Of a stretch of DNA of 64,000 nt, positions 1 through 8,621 are shown in pieces (the first letter of the stretch is position 1; each line of letters begins with the position of its first letter). Location of the stretch: positions 60,381-124,380 of the forward strand of contig CAKOJQ010000005.1 in assembly GCA_934090795.1 (NCBI GenBank), read 5' to 3'. Made by a program: the position numbers and the translations under genes. Under the pieces are notes generated by a model that was not told where the DNA came from, did no database searches, and was given only the letters and a program-made list of their open reading frames with translations. Origin of the DNA: an uncultured Bacilli bacterium. GTDB taxonomy: Bacteria; Bacillota_I; Bacilli_A; RF39; UBA660.

Positions 1-71
1 ACTTTAAAAATTGTATATCCAAAATACAAAATAGAAAAAAATAATAATAGTATTCTTAATGTAATGTTCAT
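1..71 (-). CDS. DUF2304-like small membrane protein, N-terminal fragment
   Basis: Only the first 23 codons lie inside the window; the rest runs off the left edge. The ATG at 71 is preceded by a strong AGGAGG at 80-85, which lies within the last codons of the upstream glycosyltransferase, so the two genes are translationally close. The visible residues begin MNITLRILLLFFSILY and form one hydrophobic helix. DUF2304 membrane proteins often follow DPM1-like family 2 glycosyltransferases in polysaccharide loci and start this way, so the assignment rests on context plus a short hydrophobic N-terminus. Identity is tentative; the presence of a gene is well supported. Confidence 0.6.
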   Translation of the reverse strand, partial: MNITLRILLLFFSILYFGYTIFK

Positions 72-73
72 CT

Positions 74-754
74 TTACTTCCTCCTAAATAGCTGTATAAA
101 TAAAATAGAAACACAAATTCTAAGCATATATTCAAAAGATTTAAATGCATTTAAATAACTTGTTCCAAATTCTCTTTCACTCATTTCAACTTGAACTTCT
201 TTAATCCTAAATTTTCTTCTTAATAAATAAACTAAGCAATCAGGTTCTGGCGGATAATTAATATAATTAGCAAATTCCGGAATTAATTTTTTTGAATAAA
301 TCCTAAAACCAGACGTTGGATCATTTATTGTTTTACCTGTTGTAATTTTAATCAAAAATGAAATAATACGACTACCTATCATTCTTAATGAAAATGGTTT
401 CTTTTTTGTAACATATCTTGAACCTATAACAATATCATTACCTTTTTCTAATTCTTTAACCATTTCATCAATATATTTTGCATGATGTTGTCCATCACCA
501 TCAAATTGAACAACCGCATCATAATCATACTTAAGTGCATATTTAAATCCTAATTGAACAACACTTGATAATCCATAATTTATTGGCAAAGATAAATAAT
601 TAAAATTATTTTCAATGCATAATTTTTCAGTATTATCAGTAGAACAATCATTGATAATTAAATAATCATAATTACAATTTTTTTTGATATCTTTTACTAC
701 TTTTTTTAAATTTAATTCTTCATTATATGCTGGAACAATAATTAATACTTTCAC
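74..754 (-). CDS. Family 2 glycosyltransferase, polyprenyl-phosphate mannosyl/glucosyltransferase type
   Basis: This is a GT-A fold family 2 transferase of the dolichyl/undecaprenyl-phosphate sugar transferase type. The N-terminal VPAYNEELN motif (from residue 7), the INDCSTDNT stretch and the metal-binding FDGDGQH (about residue 83) are all present. At 226 residues it matches the catalytic domain alone, without the C-terminal membrane helices of GtrB-type enzymes. It likely charges a lipid carrier with a sugar for surface glycan assembly at the cytoplasmic face. It lies 2 bases from the DUF2304-like gene downstream and 17 from the next glycosyltransferase upstream, so all are probably co-transcribed. 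The exact sugar donor cannot be read from sequence. Confidence 0.9.
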   Translation of the reverse strand: MKVLIIVPAYNEELNLKKVVKDIKKNCNYDYLIINDCSTDNTEKLCIENNFNYLSLPINYGLSSVVQLGFKYALKYDYDAVVQFDGDGQHHAKYIDEMVKELEKGNDIVIGSRYVTKKKPFSLRMIGSRIISFLIKITTGKTINDPTSGFRIYSKKLIPEFANYINYPPEPDCLVYLLRRKFRIKEVQVEMSEREFGTSYLNAFKSFEYMLRICVSILFIQLFRRK

Positions 755-771
755 AATACTTCAACTCATTT

Positions 772-1722
772 CTATAAATGCATAAATCTTCCAAATAATT
801 TGAGCACTAAATAAACAACAAAATACAATTTTCTTTTTATAAACCATAAATAGGCTCTATAAACAAATGAAAAATCCTTTTTAATCATACAATTATTATA
901 CCAATCCGGATATTTTTTTTCAACAATAGAAACAATATCCTTAATCATATTAATACTAAAATCACTATGCCCTGACGCTCTAAAAACAGTTCCGACAATA
1001 ATATGATATATATTTGCGAACTCTAAATTTTTTTGATAATCATTATAAATATTATTATCAAAAGCATATTTTTCAATACAATCAATGCTATTATAAATTT
1101 GAAAAATGCGATTATCAGACGTATGCATAATTGATTTTGGATTTTGAATATAAAAATACAATGATTCATTAACTATAGACACTTTATTATGCTTCATTAT
1201 ATATTTTGGTATAGTTGCTAAATCTTCATACCACAAGCCTTCTGGAAAAGATAAATCTTTAAAATAATCACTAATAAACATTTTATTCCATGCAGCAGGA
1301 ACTATATAATTTTCTATATCTTTCATTTTCATTTCTTTATGAGTTATATGTTTTCCATATACTCTATCAAATTCACATACAGCCATTTCTGAATTATTTT
1401 TTTCAATAGAATTAACCAATTTACTTACATATGTTGAATCAACATAATCATCACTATCAATAAAGCAACAATAATAGCCATCAACATATTTTAATCCATA
1501 ATTTCTCGCACTTGATAATCCACCATTTTCTTTATAAAAATAATGAATTCTTTTATCTTTTTCTAAAAATTTTTCTATAATCTCTTTTGTATTGTCTTTA
1601 GAACCATCATCAATACATAAAATTTCAATATTTTTATATTCTTGATTAATTAAGGAATTTAAGCATCTTTCTATATATTTTTCAACATTATAACATGGTA
1701 CAATTATAGATACTTTTTTCAT
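772..1722 (-). CDS. Family 2 glycosyltransferase
   Basis: The protein has the GT2 nucleotide-sugar binding start VPCYNVEKYIERCLNS, then IDDGSKDNT and the DxD-type motif FIDSDDYVD, within its first 100 residues. The C-terminal two thirds are less conserved and probably choose the acceptor. It has the same length (316 residues) as the adjacent upstream gene and similar motif spacing, so the pair looks like an old tandem duplication. It probably transfers sugars onto a surface polysaccharide or teichoic-type polymer on the inner membrane face. Only one base separates it from the upstream gene, which supports an operon. Donor and acceptor are unknown. Confidence 0.9.
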   Translation of the reverse strand: MKKVSIIVPCYNVEKYIERCLNSLINQEYKNIEILCIDDGSKDNTKEIIEKFLEKDKRIHYFYKENGGLSSARNYGLKYVDGYYCCFIDSDDYVDSTYVSKLVNSIEKNNSEMAVCEFDRVYGKHITHKEMKMKDIENYIVPAAWNKMFISDYFKDLSFPEGLWYEDLATIPKYIMKHNKVSIVNESLYFYIQNPKSIMHTSDNRIFQIYNSIDCIEKYAFDNNIYNDYQKNLEFANIYHIIVGTVFRASGHSDFSINMIKDIVSIVEKKYPDWYNNCMIKKDFSFVYRAYLWFIKRKLYFVVYLVLKLFGRFMHL

Positions 1723-1723
1723 A

Positions 1724-2674
1724 TTACCACCTTTTTTTAAATCTTATTATGAATCTAGTAAACCTATATAATTTTAATTTTAATAATAGTCTTAAAATCT
1801 TTCTACTTGTATCCAATCTTTTTATATAAGCATTATTATTTAATAATTTTGGAAATCTTTCCTCACAAATTTTAACAACATTTTTAATATCACTGATTTT
1901 TGCTTCATTGCACATAGATAATCTATAAACTGTATTTAATATTCCATTATATAAATATAGATATTCTAAATATTCATCAACATTTTGAATATTATTTTCT
2001 TTTACAAAGTCATCAACTATTTTTAACGCCTTTAATGAATCCAATACCTTTATACTATATGTATTAGTAATTGATTCAACGTTAAAATAATAATTATATA
2101 AGCCTTCATTTACCCAACTAATTTTATTTGTACTAAATAAAATTCTAGGAGTTGTTGCTAAATCTTCATACCAAATCCCAACTGGAAAAAAAATATTATT
2201 TTTCTTAAAAATATCAACATTATATAATTTATTGCAAGCTGAAGGCATTTCGAAATCATAAATATTTTTATCATTGATTATAATTTCATCATATTTCCCA
2301 TCATCATTTACTAAAGTAAAATTACACCAGGCTAAATCCGATTTATCTTCTATTATCTTATTATATAATTTTTCTACAAAGGTATTATCAATATAATCAT
2401 CGCCATCAATAAAACAAATATATTTACCAGAAGCAATATTTATGGCATAATTTCTAGTATCAGATAATCCACCATTTTTTTTATAAAAGCATTTTATTCT
2501 TTTATCATTTTCTTTATATTTTTCCATTATTTTTTTTGAATTATCTGGTGATCCATCATTAACAAGTAATATTTCTATATTTTTATATGTTTGATTAATT
2601 ATACTTTTAATACATCGTTCTAAATATTTTTCTACGTTATATATTGGTATTGCAACTGTAATTAAATCTTTCAT
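1724..2674 (-). CDS. Family 2 glycosyltransferase, paralogue of the adjacent gene
   Basis: This 316-residue GT2 enzyme shows IPIYNVEKYLERCIKS, NDGSPDNS and FIDGDDYID in the same order and spacing as its downstream neighbour. The two differ enough to have distinct acceptor specificities. It is the first gene of the short transcription unit running to the left edge. An AGGTGA ribosome site precedes the ATG, and a TATAAT lies at about 2705 in the gap before it, although the matching -35 is poor. A terminator closes the gene further upstream, so this unit probably has its own promoter. Function beyond glycan synthesis is not resolvable. Confidence 0.9.
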   Translation of the reverse strand: MKDLITVAIPIYNVEKYLERCIKSIINQTYKNIEILLVNDGSPDNSKKIMEKYKENDKRIKCFYKKNGGLSDTRNYAINIASGKYICFIDGDDYIDNTFVEKLYNKIIEDKSDLAWCNFTLVNDDGKYDEIIINDKNIYDFEMPSACNKLYNVDIFKKNNIFFPVGIWYEDLATTPRILFSTNKISWVNEGLYNYYFNVESITNTYSIKVLDSLKALKIVDDFVKENNIQNVDEYLEYLYLYNGILNTVYRLSMCNEAKISDIKNVVKICEERFPKLLNNNAYIKRLDTSRKILRLLLKLKLYRFTRFIIRFKKRW

Positions 2675-2739
2675 ATTTCACCTATTTTCTTTATAACTAG
2701 TTAAATTATAACATATACGTATGATATTTGTATATTTTT

Positions 2740-2767
2740 TAATAAAATTAAAAAGAGCAACAGCTCT
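2740..2767 (-). terminator. Intrinsic terminator after the GT4 gene
   Basis: Read on the minus strand, a stem of AGAGC with GCTCT closes a TGTT loop and is followed by a T-rich run. The stop codon of the glycosyltransferase lies in the stem, so the hairpin ends that transcript. Confidence 0.7.
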
Positions 2768-3923
2768 ATTCGTCAAAAAAATTATCAATATTTTTATTTT
2801 TATAGTTATTAAGTATATATATCCAAATATTTTTTGCTCTTTCTTTAGAAAATTTATCAAAGTTATGTAATGAATTTTGTTTAAATTCTTCCAACTTTTT
2901 ATCATCTGATAATAAAATAGTCGTTTTATCAATAAAATCTTCATTATTATTTACTATAAATCCATCTATTCCATCATTAATTACTTCATACACGCCATTA
3001 CCCCAATTAGTAGAGATTGTTGGAACTCCATTTGATTTTGCTTCTATAATTGTTAAACCAAATCCCTCAAAAGAAGATGTCATCCACATAATTGAGTAAT
3101 TAGCATATATATTTTTATCTTGAGTAAAACCTTTTAAAAAAACATTTTTTTCTAAGTGATACTTTTTTATTAGTCTACTAATTGTATCTTTTTGACTACC
3201 CTCACCATATATATCTAAGATAAAGTTATTATTTATTTGTCTTAATTTACTAGCAATTTCTATCATTCGAGGCAAATCTTTTTGTTTCTCTAGTCTGCCA
3301 ACAAAACATATCTTATTTTTAACAAGTTTTTTATTTGGCTTTATATTTTTATTTTCAAAGAAATTATATACATAACCAACATCTTTAAATCCCGCATCTT
3401 TAGCTTCAATCATATCACTTTTGGTACGATAAAGTGTTAATTTAGGTTTTTGCATAAATAATGATTGTAATCTGCCTTTTAAATTACTTCCATAGAAATA
3501 TTTAAAATATATATGAATTTCTAATATGAAATCTATATTTTTAGGCATAAATATAGCAGCAGATGGACAAGAAACTATAACTAAATCATCTTTATTTATT
3601 AATTTTGATACTTTTCTTCGATTATAAGGAATTGTAACAAAGTATAGAAATAAATTTTTAAGAGCTTTAATTGTTTGTTTAAAGTCAAATTTTTTTATAT
3701 AACTAATTATATTAATACAATCTGATGATACCATATTTTTATTAATATAAATTACTTCATTTTCTTTAAATAATTCATTTTCTTCATAATTAAAAATACT
3801 TAATATTTTTATATTATATTCTTCTTTTAATAATTTGGAAATTCTTACATATGTTGTAACTAGTCCTCCTGTTTTTTTTCCAGGTAATTGATCAAACACG
3901 ATATATAAATTCTTTTTCCCCAT
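2766..3923 (-). CDS. Family 4 glycosyltransferase (GT-B fold)
   Basis: This 385-residue protein has the two-lobed layout of retaining GT4 enzymes. The N-terminal half begins with a Rossmann-like segment and a G-rich loop (PGKKTGGL). The C-terminal lobe carries GRLEKQKDLP (about residue 205) and the EX7E motif in EGFGLTIIE, which binds the nucleotide-sugar donor. It sits just upstream of the three GT2 genes on the same strand but is separated from them by a terminator. It probably adds a hexose to the same surface glycan. No membrane segment is evident, so it acts at the cytoplasmic face. The sugar is unknown. Confidence 0.88.
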   Translation of the reverse strand: MGKKNLYIVFDQLPGKKTGGLVTTYVRISKLLKEEYNIKILSIFNYEENELFKENEVIYINKNMVSSDCINIISYIKKFDFKQTIKALKNLFLYFVTIPYNRRKVSKLINKDDLVIVSCPSAAIFMPKNIDFILEIHIYFKYFYGSNLKGRLQSLFMQKPKLTLYRTKSDMIEAKDAGFKDVGYVYNFFENKNIKPNKKLVKNKICFVGRLEKQKDLPRMIEIASKLRQINNNFILDIYGEGSQKDTISRLIKKYHLEKNVFLKGFTQDKNIYANYSIMWMTSSFEGFGLTIIEAKSNGVPTISTNWGNGVYEVINDGIDGFIVNNNEDFIDKTTILLSDDKKLEEFKQNSLHNFDKFSKERAKNIWIYILNNYKNKNIDNFFDE

Positions 3924-3936
3924 ATTTAACTCCCTA

Positions 3937-4380
3937 TTATTTATTTTGGCTATCTATTACAATTGTTATTGGCCCATCGTTATCAATTTTAATTAACATA
4001 TCAGCACCAAATACTCCAGGATAAGTTTTAACACTTTCATTTAATTTACTATTAAATATTTCATATAACTTAATAGCATCTTCACCCTTCATTGCATTAA
4101 TATAGCTAGGTCTATTACCATCTTTTGTTATAGCTTGCAAAGTAAACTGACTTATTGACAAAATTTCTCCATTAACATCAATAACACTTTTATTCATAAT
4201 ACCATTTTCATCATCAAATATTCTTAAATTAACTATTTTTTTAACAATATAATTAATATCATCAATAGTGTCATTAACATTAAATCCAGCTAAAACTACT
4301 AATCCTTTATCAATTTTACTTATTATTTTATCATCTACCGTACAAGATCCACTTTTACATCTTTGAATAACTACTTTCAT
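3937..4380 (-). CDS. dtd: D-aminoacyl-tRNA deacylase
   Basis: DTD removes D-amino acids (and glycine from tRNA-Ala) mistakenly loaded on tRNA. The 147-residue length is canonical. It shows the conserved VIQRCKSGS start, the SQFTLQA motif that carries the chirality-checking residues, and the NRPSYINAM segment corresponding to the Gly-cisPro region (NGP in most enzymes, DGPITI near residue 136 here). Its ATG overlaps the TGA stop of relA, an ATGA coupling typical of co-translation. The relA-dtd gene order is widespread in Firmicutes, which adds to the call. Confidence 0.95.
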   Translation of the reverse strand: MKVVIQRCKSGSCTVDDKIISKIDKGLVVLAGFNVNDTIDDINYIVKKIVNLRIFDDENGIMNKSVIDVNGEILSISQFTLQAITKDGNRPSYINAMKGEDAIKLYEIFNSKLNESVKTYPGVFGADMLIKIDNDGPITIVIDSQNK

Positions 4381-6470
4381 CTTATAACCTCTTTAACAAA
4401 TGGTAATATTCTTAAATCTTCAATAAGTAATGATAAATCTTCCTTATTTTTAACTTTAACACTTATTTCATATGATACAGTATCTTTTTCATTAATTTCA
4501 TTAATGCTTGTTATTGTTATTCCTCTTGTACTTGCTTTAGTAACAATATCTAAAATATGATTATTCATTGAATCAGTATTAACTCTTATTCTTGCAATAA
4601 ATAATTTATCACTATTAGTATCGTTCCAAGTAACATCTATTAATCTAGTATCAATATTTTTCATATTCGGACAATTCTTCTTATGAACAATTATTCCCTC
4701 ACCCTTAGTAATATATCCTATTATTTCATCGCCAGGAACAGGATGACAACACTTAGCTACATTTACTTTAATATTATCTACTCCATCAACAATAATATCA
4801 TTCTTATAGTTCTCTTTTATCTCTAAATTACTATTAACTCTTTCAAGCATCAAGTCATTCATTGATTGTTTTTCTTCTATAATTAAATTAACAATATAGG
4901 TTGGAGTATATCTTAAAGCACCTAAACTTAAATACATATCATCCATATTATTAATTTTTAAGTTTTTATAAATCTTATCAATATTTTCTTCTTCATTTAA
5001 AGTAGTTAAAGGTAATTTTCTCTTTCTTAATTCTTTTTCAATTAAAGTTTTACCTTCTTCAATATATCTTTCACGATCTTGTTTGCTAAAATATGCTTTA
5101 ATTTTATTCTTAGCTTGACTAGTTTTAACAAATTTTAACCAATCTATATTAGGTTTAGCATTCGCATTTGTATTAACTTTAATTATATCGTTATCATTAA
5201 GTTCATAATCAAGTGGAACAATATTATCATTAACAATTGCACCAACCATATGGTCTCCTATATCTGAGTGAATTCGGTAAGCAAAATCAACTGGCGTAGA
5301 ACCAAGGGGAAGTTCCATTACATCACCTTTAGGTGTAAAAACATAAATTTGTTTAGATAAAAGCTCCATTTCCATATTTTGTTCAAATAATTCATTACTA
5401 GCATCACTTGTTGCTAAATCTATGGTATTTCTGAATATTTCTAGCTTTTGTTCCATTAAATTCTTAACTGTTCCATCTGAGTGCTCTTTATATGACCAGT
5501 GAGATGCAATACCATGTTCAGCAATTTCATCCATTTCTTTAGTTCTAAGTTGAATTTCAAATATATGACCATCAACACCAAAAACAGATGTATGTAAAGA
5601 CTGATACATATTTTCTTTAGGCATCGCAATATAATCTTTGAATCTCTTAGGAATTGGTCTATATTTAGCATGAATAAGTCCAACAACCAAATAACAATCT
5701 TCTGGAGTATCTAAAATTATTCTAAGCGCTAAAATATCATAAATATCACTCCACTTTTTACCTGTAGATAATTTATTATAAATACTATAAACACTTTTAA
5801 CTCTTGATTTAATATGAAAATTAATACCATGCTCAGTTAAAATCTCAATAAGTTCATTTTGCATATCTTCAAGGCTAACAGAAAGCTCTTTTCTCGTTCC
5901 TGATAATTTTTCAGCTATTTCATCATAAACATCTGGTTTAGTATATCTTAAACATAGATTTTCTAATTTAGATTTAATACTATTAATACCTAATCTATGA
6001 GCAATTGGAATTAATACATTCATAGTTTCATTAGCAATTTGTTTCTTTTCTTCTTCACTATACTCTTTAGTCTGCATTTCATCTAATCTATCAGCAAGTT
6101 TAATAATTATAACTCTTACATCATCACTTATTCCAACTAATACTTTTCTTAAATAAACACTTGAAGATTCATTATAATCATTTAATTTAATACTTCTAAG
6201 TTTAATTAAATTAGCAACTAAATTAGCAATATTACTACCGAATTCTTCATTAATTTCATCATAAGTAATATTTTCTTTTGCATATGCATCATGTAAAAGA
6301 GCAGCTATAATCATAGTACTATCAGCATTTAATTCAGATACAATCGTAGCAACTCTTAAATAATGATCATCACTTGCAGTTTCTTTAACAATATTATATG
6401 CCTTATTTACTAAATCAAGTTCACTACTACTAGCACATTCACTAAGTTTATTAATTATATTTTCAAACAT
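4377..6470 (-). CDS. relA: RelA/SpoT-family (p)ppGpp synthetase with altered hydrolase motif
   Basis: This long RelA-SpoT homologue makes the alarmone (p)ppGpp in amino-acid starvation. The order is HD domain (residues 35-190), synthetase (about 235-345, with RFKDYIAMPKENMYQSLHT and EIQLRTKEMDEIAEHG intact), TGS (about 385-440), helical and zinc-finger region (CCHPVPGDEIIGYI) and C-terminal ACT. The hydrolase domain keeps the metal-binding HD pair (H60, D61) and D in KLADRL, but the catalytic ED that normally follows as HDVVEDT is replaced (HDAYAKEN), so hydrolysis may be weak or lost. I chose the ATG at 6470 because AGGA lies about 10 bases upstream; the TTG at 6479 is too close to it. Confidence 0.95.
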   Translation of the reverse strand: MFENIINKLSECASSSELDLVNKAYNIVKETASDDHYLRVATIVSELNADSTMIIAALLHDAYAKENITYDEINEEFGSNIANLVANLIKLRSIKLNDYNESSSVYLRKVLVGISDDVRVIIIKLADRLDEMQTKEYSEEEKKQIANETMNVLIPIAHRLGINSIKSKLENLCLRYTKPDVYDEIAEKLSGTRKELSVSLEDMQNELIEILTEHGINFHIKSRVKSVYSIYNKLSTGKKWSDIYDILALRIILDTPEDCYLVVGLIHAKYRPIPKRFKDYIAMPKENMYQSLHTSVFGVDGHIFEIQLRTKEMDEIAEHGIASHWSYKEHSDGTVKNLMEQKLEIFRNTIDLATSDASNELFEQNMEMELLSKQIYVFTPKGDVMELPLGSTPVDFAYRIHSDIGDHMVGAIVNDNIVPLDYELNDNDIIKVNTNANAKPNIDWLKFVKTSQAKNKIKAYFSKQDRERYIEEGKTLIEKELRKRKLPLTTLNEEENIDKIYKNLKINNMDDMYLSLGALRYTPTYIVNLIIEEKQSMNDLMLERVNSNLEIKENYKNDIIVDGVDNIKVNVAKCCHPVPGDEIIGYITKGEGIIVHKKNCPNMKNIDTRLIDVTWNDTNSDKLFIARIRVNTDSMNNHILDIVTKASTRGITITSINEINEKDTVSYEISVKVKNKEDLSLLIEDLRILPFVKEVIR

Positions 6471-6482
6471 TATTATCAAATC

Positions 6483-6725
6483 CTATCTATTGTTAATTTT
6501 ATAATCTATTAATTCCTTATCAGAAACTGTAATAATATCATTAACCATTTCTCCTAAAGTTAAATGTTCTCTTTTCATCCAATACGTACTTTTTAAATAA
6601 TTCCAAATATCTTTTCTATCTATTCCTTTAATATTATTTCTTCTTAAATCATTTATTTTAACATTAAAAGCAGGTATTAATTTTTTATACAATTCTTCTA
6701 AAGACTTAAATTTAAATTCATCCAT
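6483..6725 (-). CDS. ComN-like post-transcriptional regulator (small helical protein)
   Basis: This is an 80-residue, mostly helical protein. It resembles the small Firmicutes post-transcriptional regulator family that includes B. subtilis ComN: an N-terminal helix, then KDIWNYLKSTYWMKREH, then a short acidic tail. ComN affects comE mRNA in B. subtilis, but its general role is poorly known. The start is set at 6725 (MDEFKF) because GAGGT lies five bases upstream; eight upstream codons in frame lack a ribosome site. It precedes relA by 12 bases and is probably the first gene of the relA-dtd unit. Confidence 0.6.
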   Translation of the reverse strand: MDEFKFKSLEELYKKLIPAFNVKINDLRRNNIKGIDRKDIWNYLKSTYWMKREHLTLGEMVNDIITVSDKELIDYKINNR

Positions 6726-6798
6726 TTTTAACCTCATCTTTATCCACAAACATTATAACAAATTTAATTAAAATAATAAATAAATCATATACTTAAAT

Positions 6799-8079
6799 AT
6801 GAAAAATAAATTTATAAAAAGTACATTAATATTATTAATAGGTGGAATTATCACTAAATTATTAAGTTTTATTATTAGAATTTACTTTACACGTAATATT
6901 GGATCTGGTATTGAAATATACTCTCTTGTTATGCCGACTTATAGTTTATTAATAACTATTACCCAACTAGGTTTTCCTCTTGCCATATCATCAATTATAG
7001 CTAAAGGTGAAAAAACAGGTAAGAATATTGCTTCTTCCATCATACCAATTTCTATCATCTTAAATATATTTCTCATTTTAATTGTTGCCTTATCCGCAAG
7101 CTTCTTATCAAATAATTTATTACATAATAAAGAAACATATTATCCCTTACTTGCTTGTTCTCTAGTCTTACCATTTATATCTATTGCCTCAATTATAAGA
7201 GGATATTTCTTTGGTAAACAACAAATGATGCCTCACACTATTTCCAATATAATTGAACAGCTTTTCAAACTATTTATAGTTATAATTGTTCTTCCTAAAC
7301 TTATTAAACATGGAATCATATTTGCTGTAACCGGCTATATTTTAATATCAATAATATCTGAAACAATTTCTATTATTGTGTTCTTATTATATTTACCTAA
7401 AGGATTTAGCATCAAAAAAGAAGATCTTAAACCTGACATTGGTACAATTAAAGATGTTTTAAAAATAGGTATTCCTTCAGTATCTTCTAGAATAATCGGT
7501 AATATTGGTTATTTCTTTGAACCAATCATATTAACTAATTTACTTTTATTAAATGGTTTTTCTAATGAATACATTATTAGTAATTATGCTATTTATAATA
7601 CTTATGTAATTGGTTTATTAGTTGTACCTACTTACCTTTTAGGTGCGGTTGCAACCGCTCTTCTTCCTGAACTATCTAAAAACATTAATAATATTAAAAA
7701 AGTAAAAAGAATATTTTATAAAGTCTTAACATTTTCTCTAATCTTTGGAATTGGTGCTAATATATTTTTATTCTTCTTTTCTGATGAAATATTAAGTATT
7801 GTTTTTAATACAACTTCTGGTTATACATACATAAAATTTTTATGTCCTTTCTTTATTCTTTATTATTTAGAAGCACCTCTATCAATTGTATTAACCGCCT
7901 TTAATAAAACTAAAATAGTAATGCGAACAACTACAACAGGAATAATATTTAAACTTATCACTCTATCCATCTTATGCTTCTGTAACATTGGAATATATGC
8001 CTTAATTATTTCGGAAATAGTAGATATCTTAATTGTTGTATTATTAAACTATAAAGAAACTACAAAATTATTAAAGTAA
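6799..8079 (+). CDS. SpoVB/MurJ-type polysaccharide flippase (MOP superfamily)
   Basis: The 426-residue protein is hydrophobic throughout and starts KSTLILLIGGIITKLLSFIIRIYFTRNIG, typical of the SpoVB/PST branch of the MOP flippases, which move lipid-linked sugars outward. I count about 12 membrane helices. Characteristic segments include the charged loop PKGFSIKKEDLKPD and GAVATALLPELSK between helices. Lipid II or a teichoic/capsular intermediate could be the substrate. It is divergent from the relA cluster and convergent with the following gene. It need not imply sporulation, since this family is common in non-sporulating Bacilli. Confidence 0.85.
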   Translation: MKNKFIKSTLILLIGGIITKLLSFIIRIYFTRNIGSGIEIYSLVMPTYSLLITITQLGFPLAISSIIAKGEKTGKNIASSIIPISIILNIFLILIVALSASFLSNNLLHNKETYYPLLACSLVLPFISIASIIRGYFFGKQQMMPHTISNIIEQLFKLFIVIIVLPKLIKHGIIFAVTGYILISIISETISIIVFLLYLPKGFSIKKEDLKPDIGTIKDVLKIGIPSVSSRIIGNIGYFFEPIILTNLLLLNGFSNEYIISNYAIYNTYVIGLLVVPTYLLGAVATALLPELSKNINNIKKVKRIFYKVLTFSLIFGIGANIFLFFFSDEILSIVFNTTSGYTYIKFLCPFFILYYLEAPLSIVLTAFNKTKIVMRTTTTGIIFKLITLSILCFCNIGIYALIISEIVDILIVVLLNYKETTKLLK

Positions 8080-8099
8080 AAAAACACCAATTATGGTGT
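8076..8099 (-). terminator. Terminator between converging genes
   Basis: ACACC and GGTGT form the stem, followed on the minus strand by seven T. It terminates the 8102-8539 gene and may also act on the plus strand. Confidence 0.65.
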
Positions 8100-8101
8100 C
8101 A

Positions 8102-8539
8102 TTATAAATATTTTTTAAGCTTAGCAATTGCATTAGTTTGAAAGTCTTTAAAATCCCTAATTAATTTTTTAATATCTCTATCAACATTTTCATCAAAACA
8201 AGAAAACATCTTTGTCATTTCAATTTCACCCATTGTAAGCCCATTAATAAGCATATCTGCAATAGCAGAATCACTATTATCTTTTAAAACTTGCATCTTT
8301 ATGCCCATATCAGCTGACATATTTGTAAAAGGACTAAATCCTTTACCTTTTTCATTCATTGATTTTAGTAAACTTTCCGATTGTTTTAAAAATGAATTAT
8401 AACTATTTAGTATATCATTTACAACTTCTGTTATTTTATTATCCTTATTTTCTAAAGATTTTAATAATGTATTAGTACTATCACTACCCATTTTAGCGTT
8501 TTTATAAACATAATTTAATATTTCATATTCATCTATCAT
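8102..8539 (-). CDS. Hypothetical helical protein
   Basis: I do not recognise this family. The 145-residue product is soluble, rich in charged residues and predicted mainly helical, with a possible four-helix-bundle arrangement (long helices around residues 5-60 and 85-145). A methionine-rich middle section contains ADMGIKMQVL and GLTMGEIEMTKMF. The start is placed at 8539 because GTGGTGAA lies just upstream; the longer reading from 8551 has no ribosome site. It is a single gene between two terminators. A metal or ferritin-like role could be imagined from the Met/Asp/Glu content but nothing proves it. Confidence 0.7.
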   Translation of the reverse strand: MIDEYEILNYVYKNAKMGSDSTNTLLKSLENKDNKITEVVNDILNSYNSFLKQSESLLKSMNEKGKGFSPFTNMSADMGIKMQVLKDNSDSAIADMLINGLTMGEIEMTKMFSCFDENVDRDIKKLIRDFKDFQTNAIAKLKKYL

Positions 8540-8589
8540 TTGTTTCACCACTATTATTATGACTAATGTTATGAATTATATACTAGCAA

Positions 8590-8616
8590 AATAAAAAAGT
8601 ACCATTAACTGGCACT
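8590..8616 (-). terminator. Terminator of topA
   Basis: On the minus strand AGTGCC pairs with GGTACT (one G-U), followed by a long T run, just past the topA stop. Confidence 0.75.
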
Positions 8617-8621
8617 TAATT

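Noticed and set aside
2678..2944. 88-residue minus-strand ORF
   Set aside because: It overlaps the GT4 gene in another frame and runs through that gene's terminator; low-complexity AT translation.
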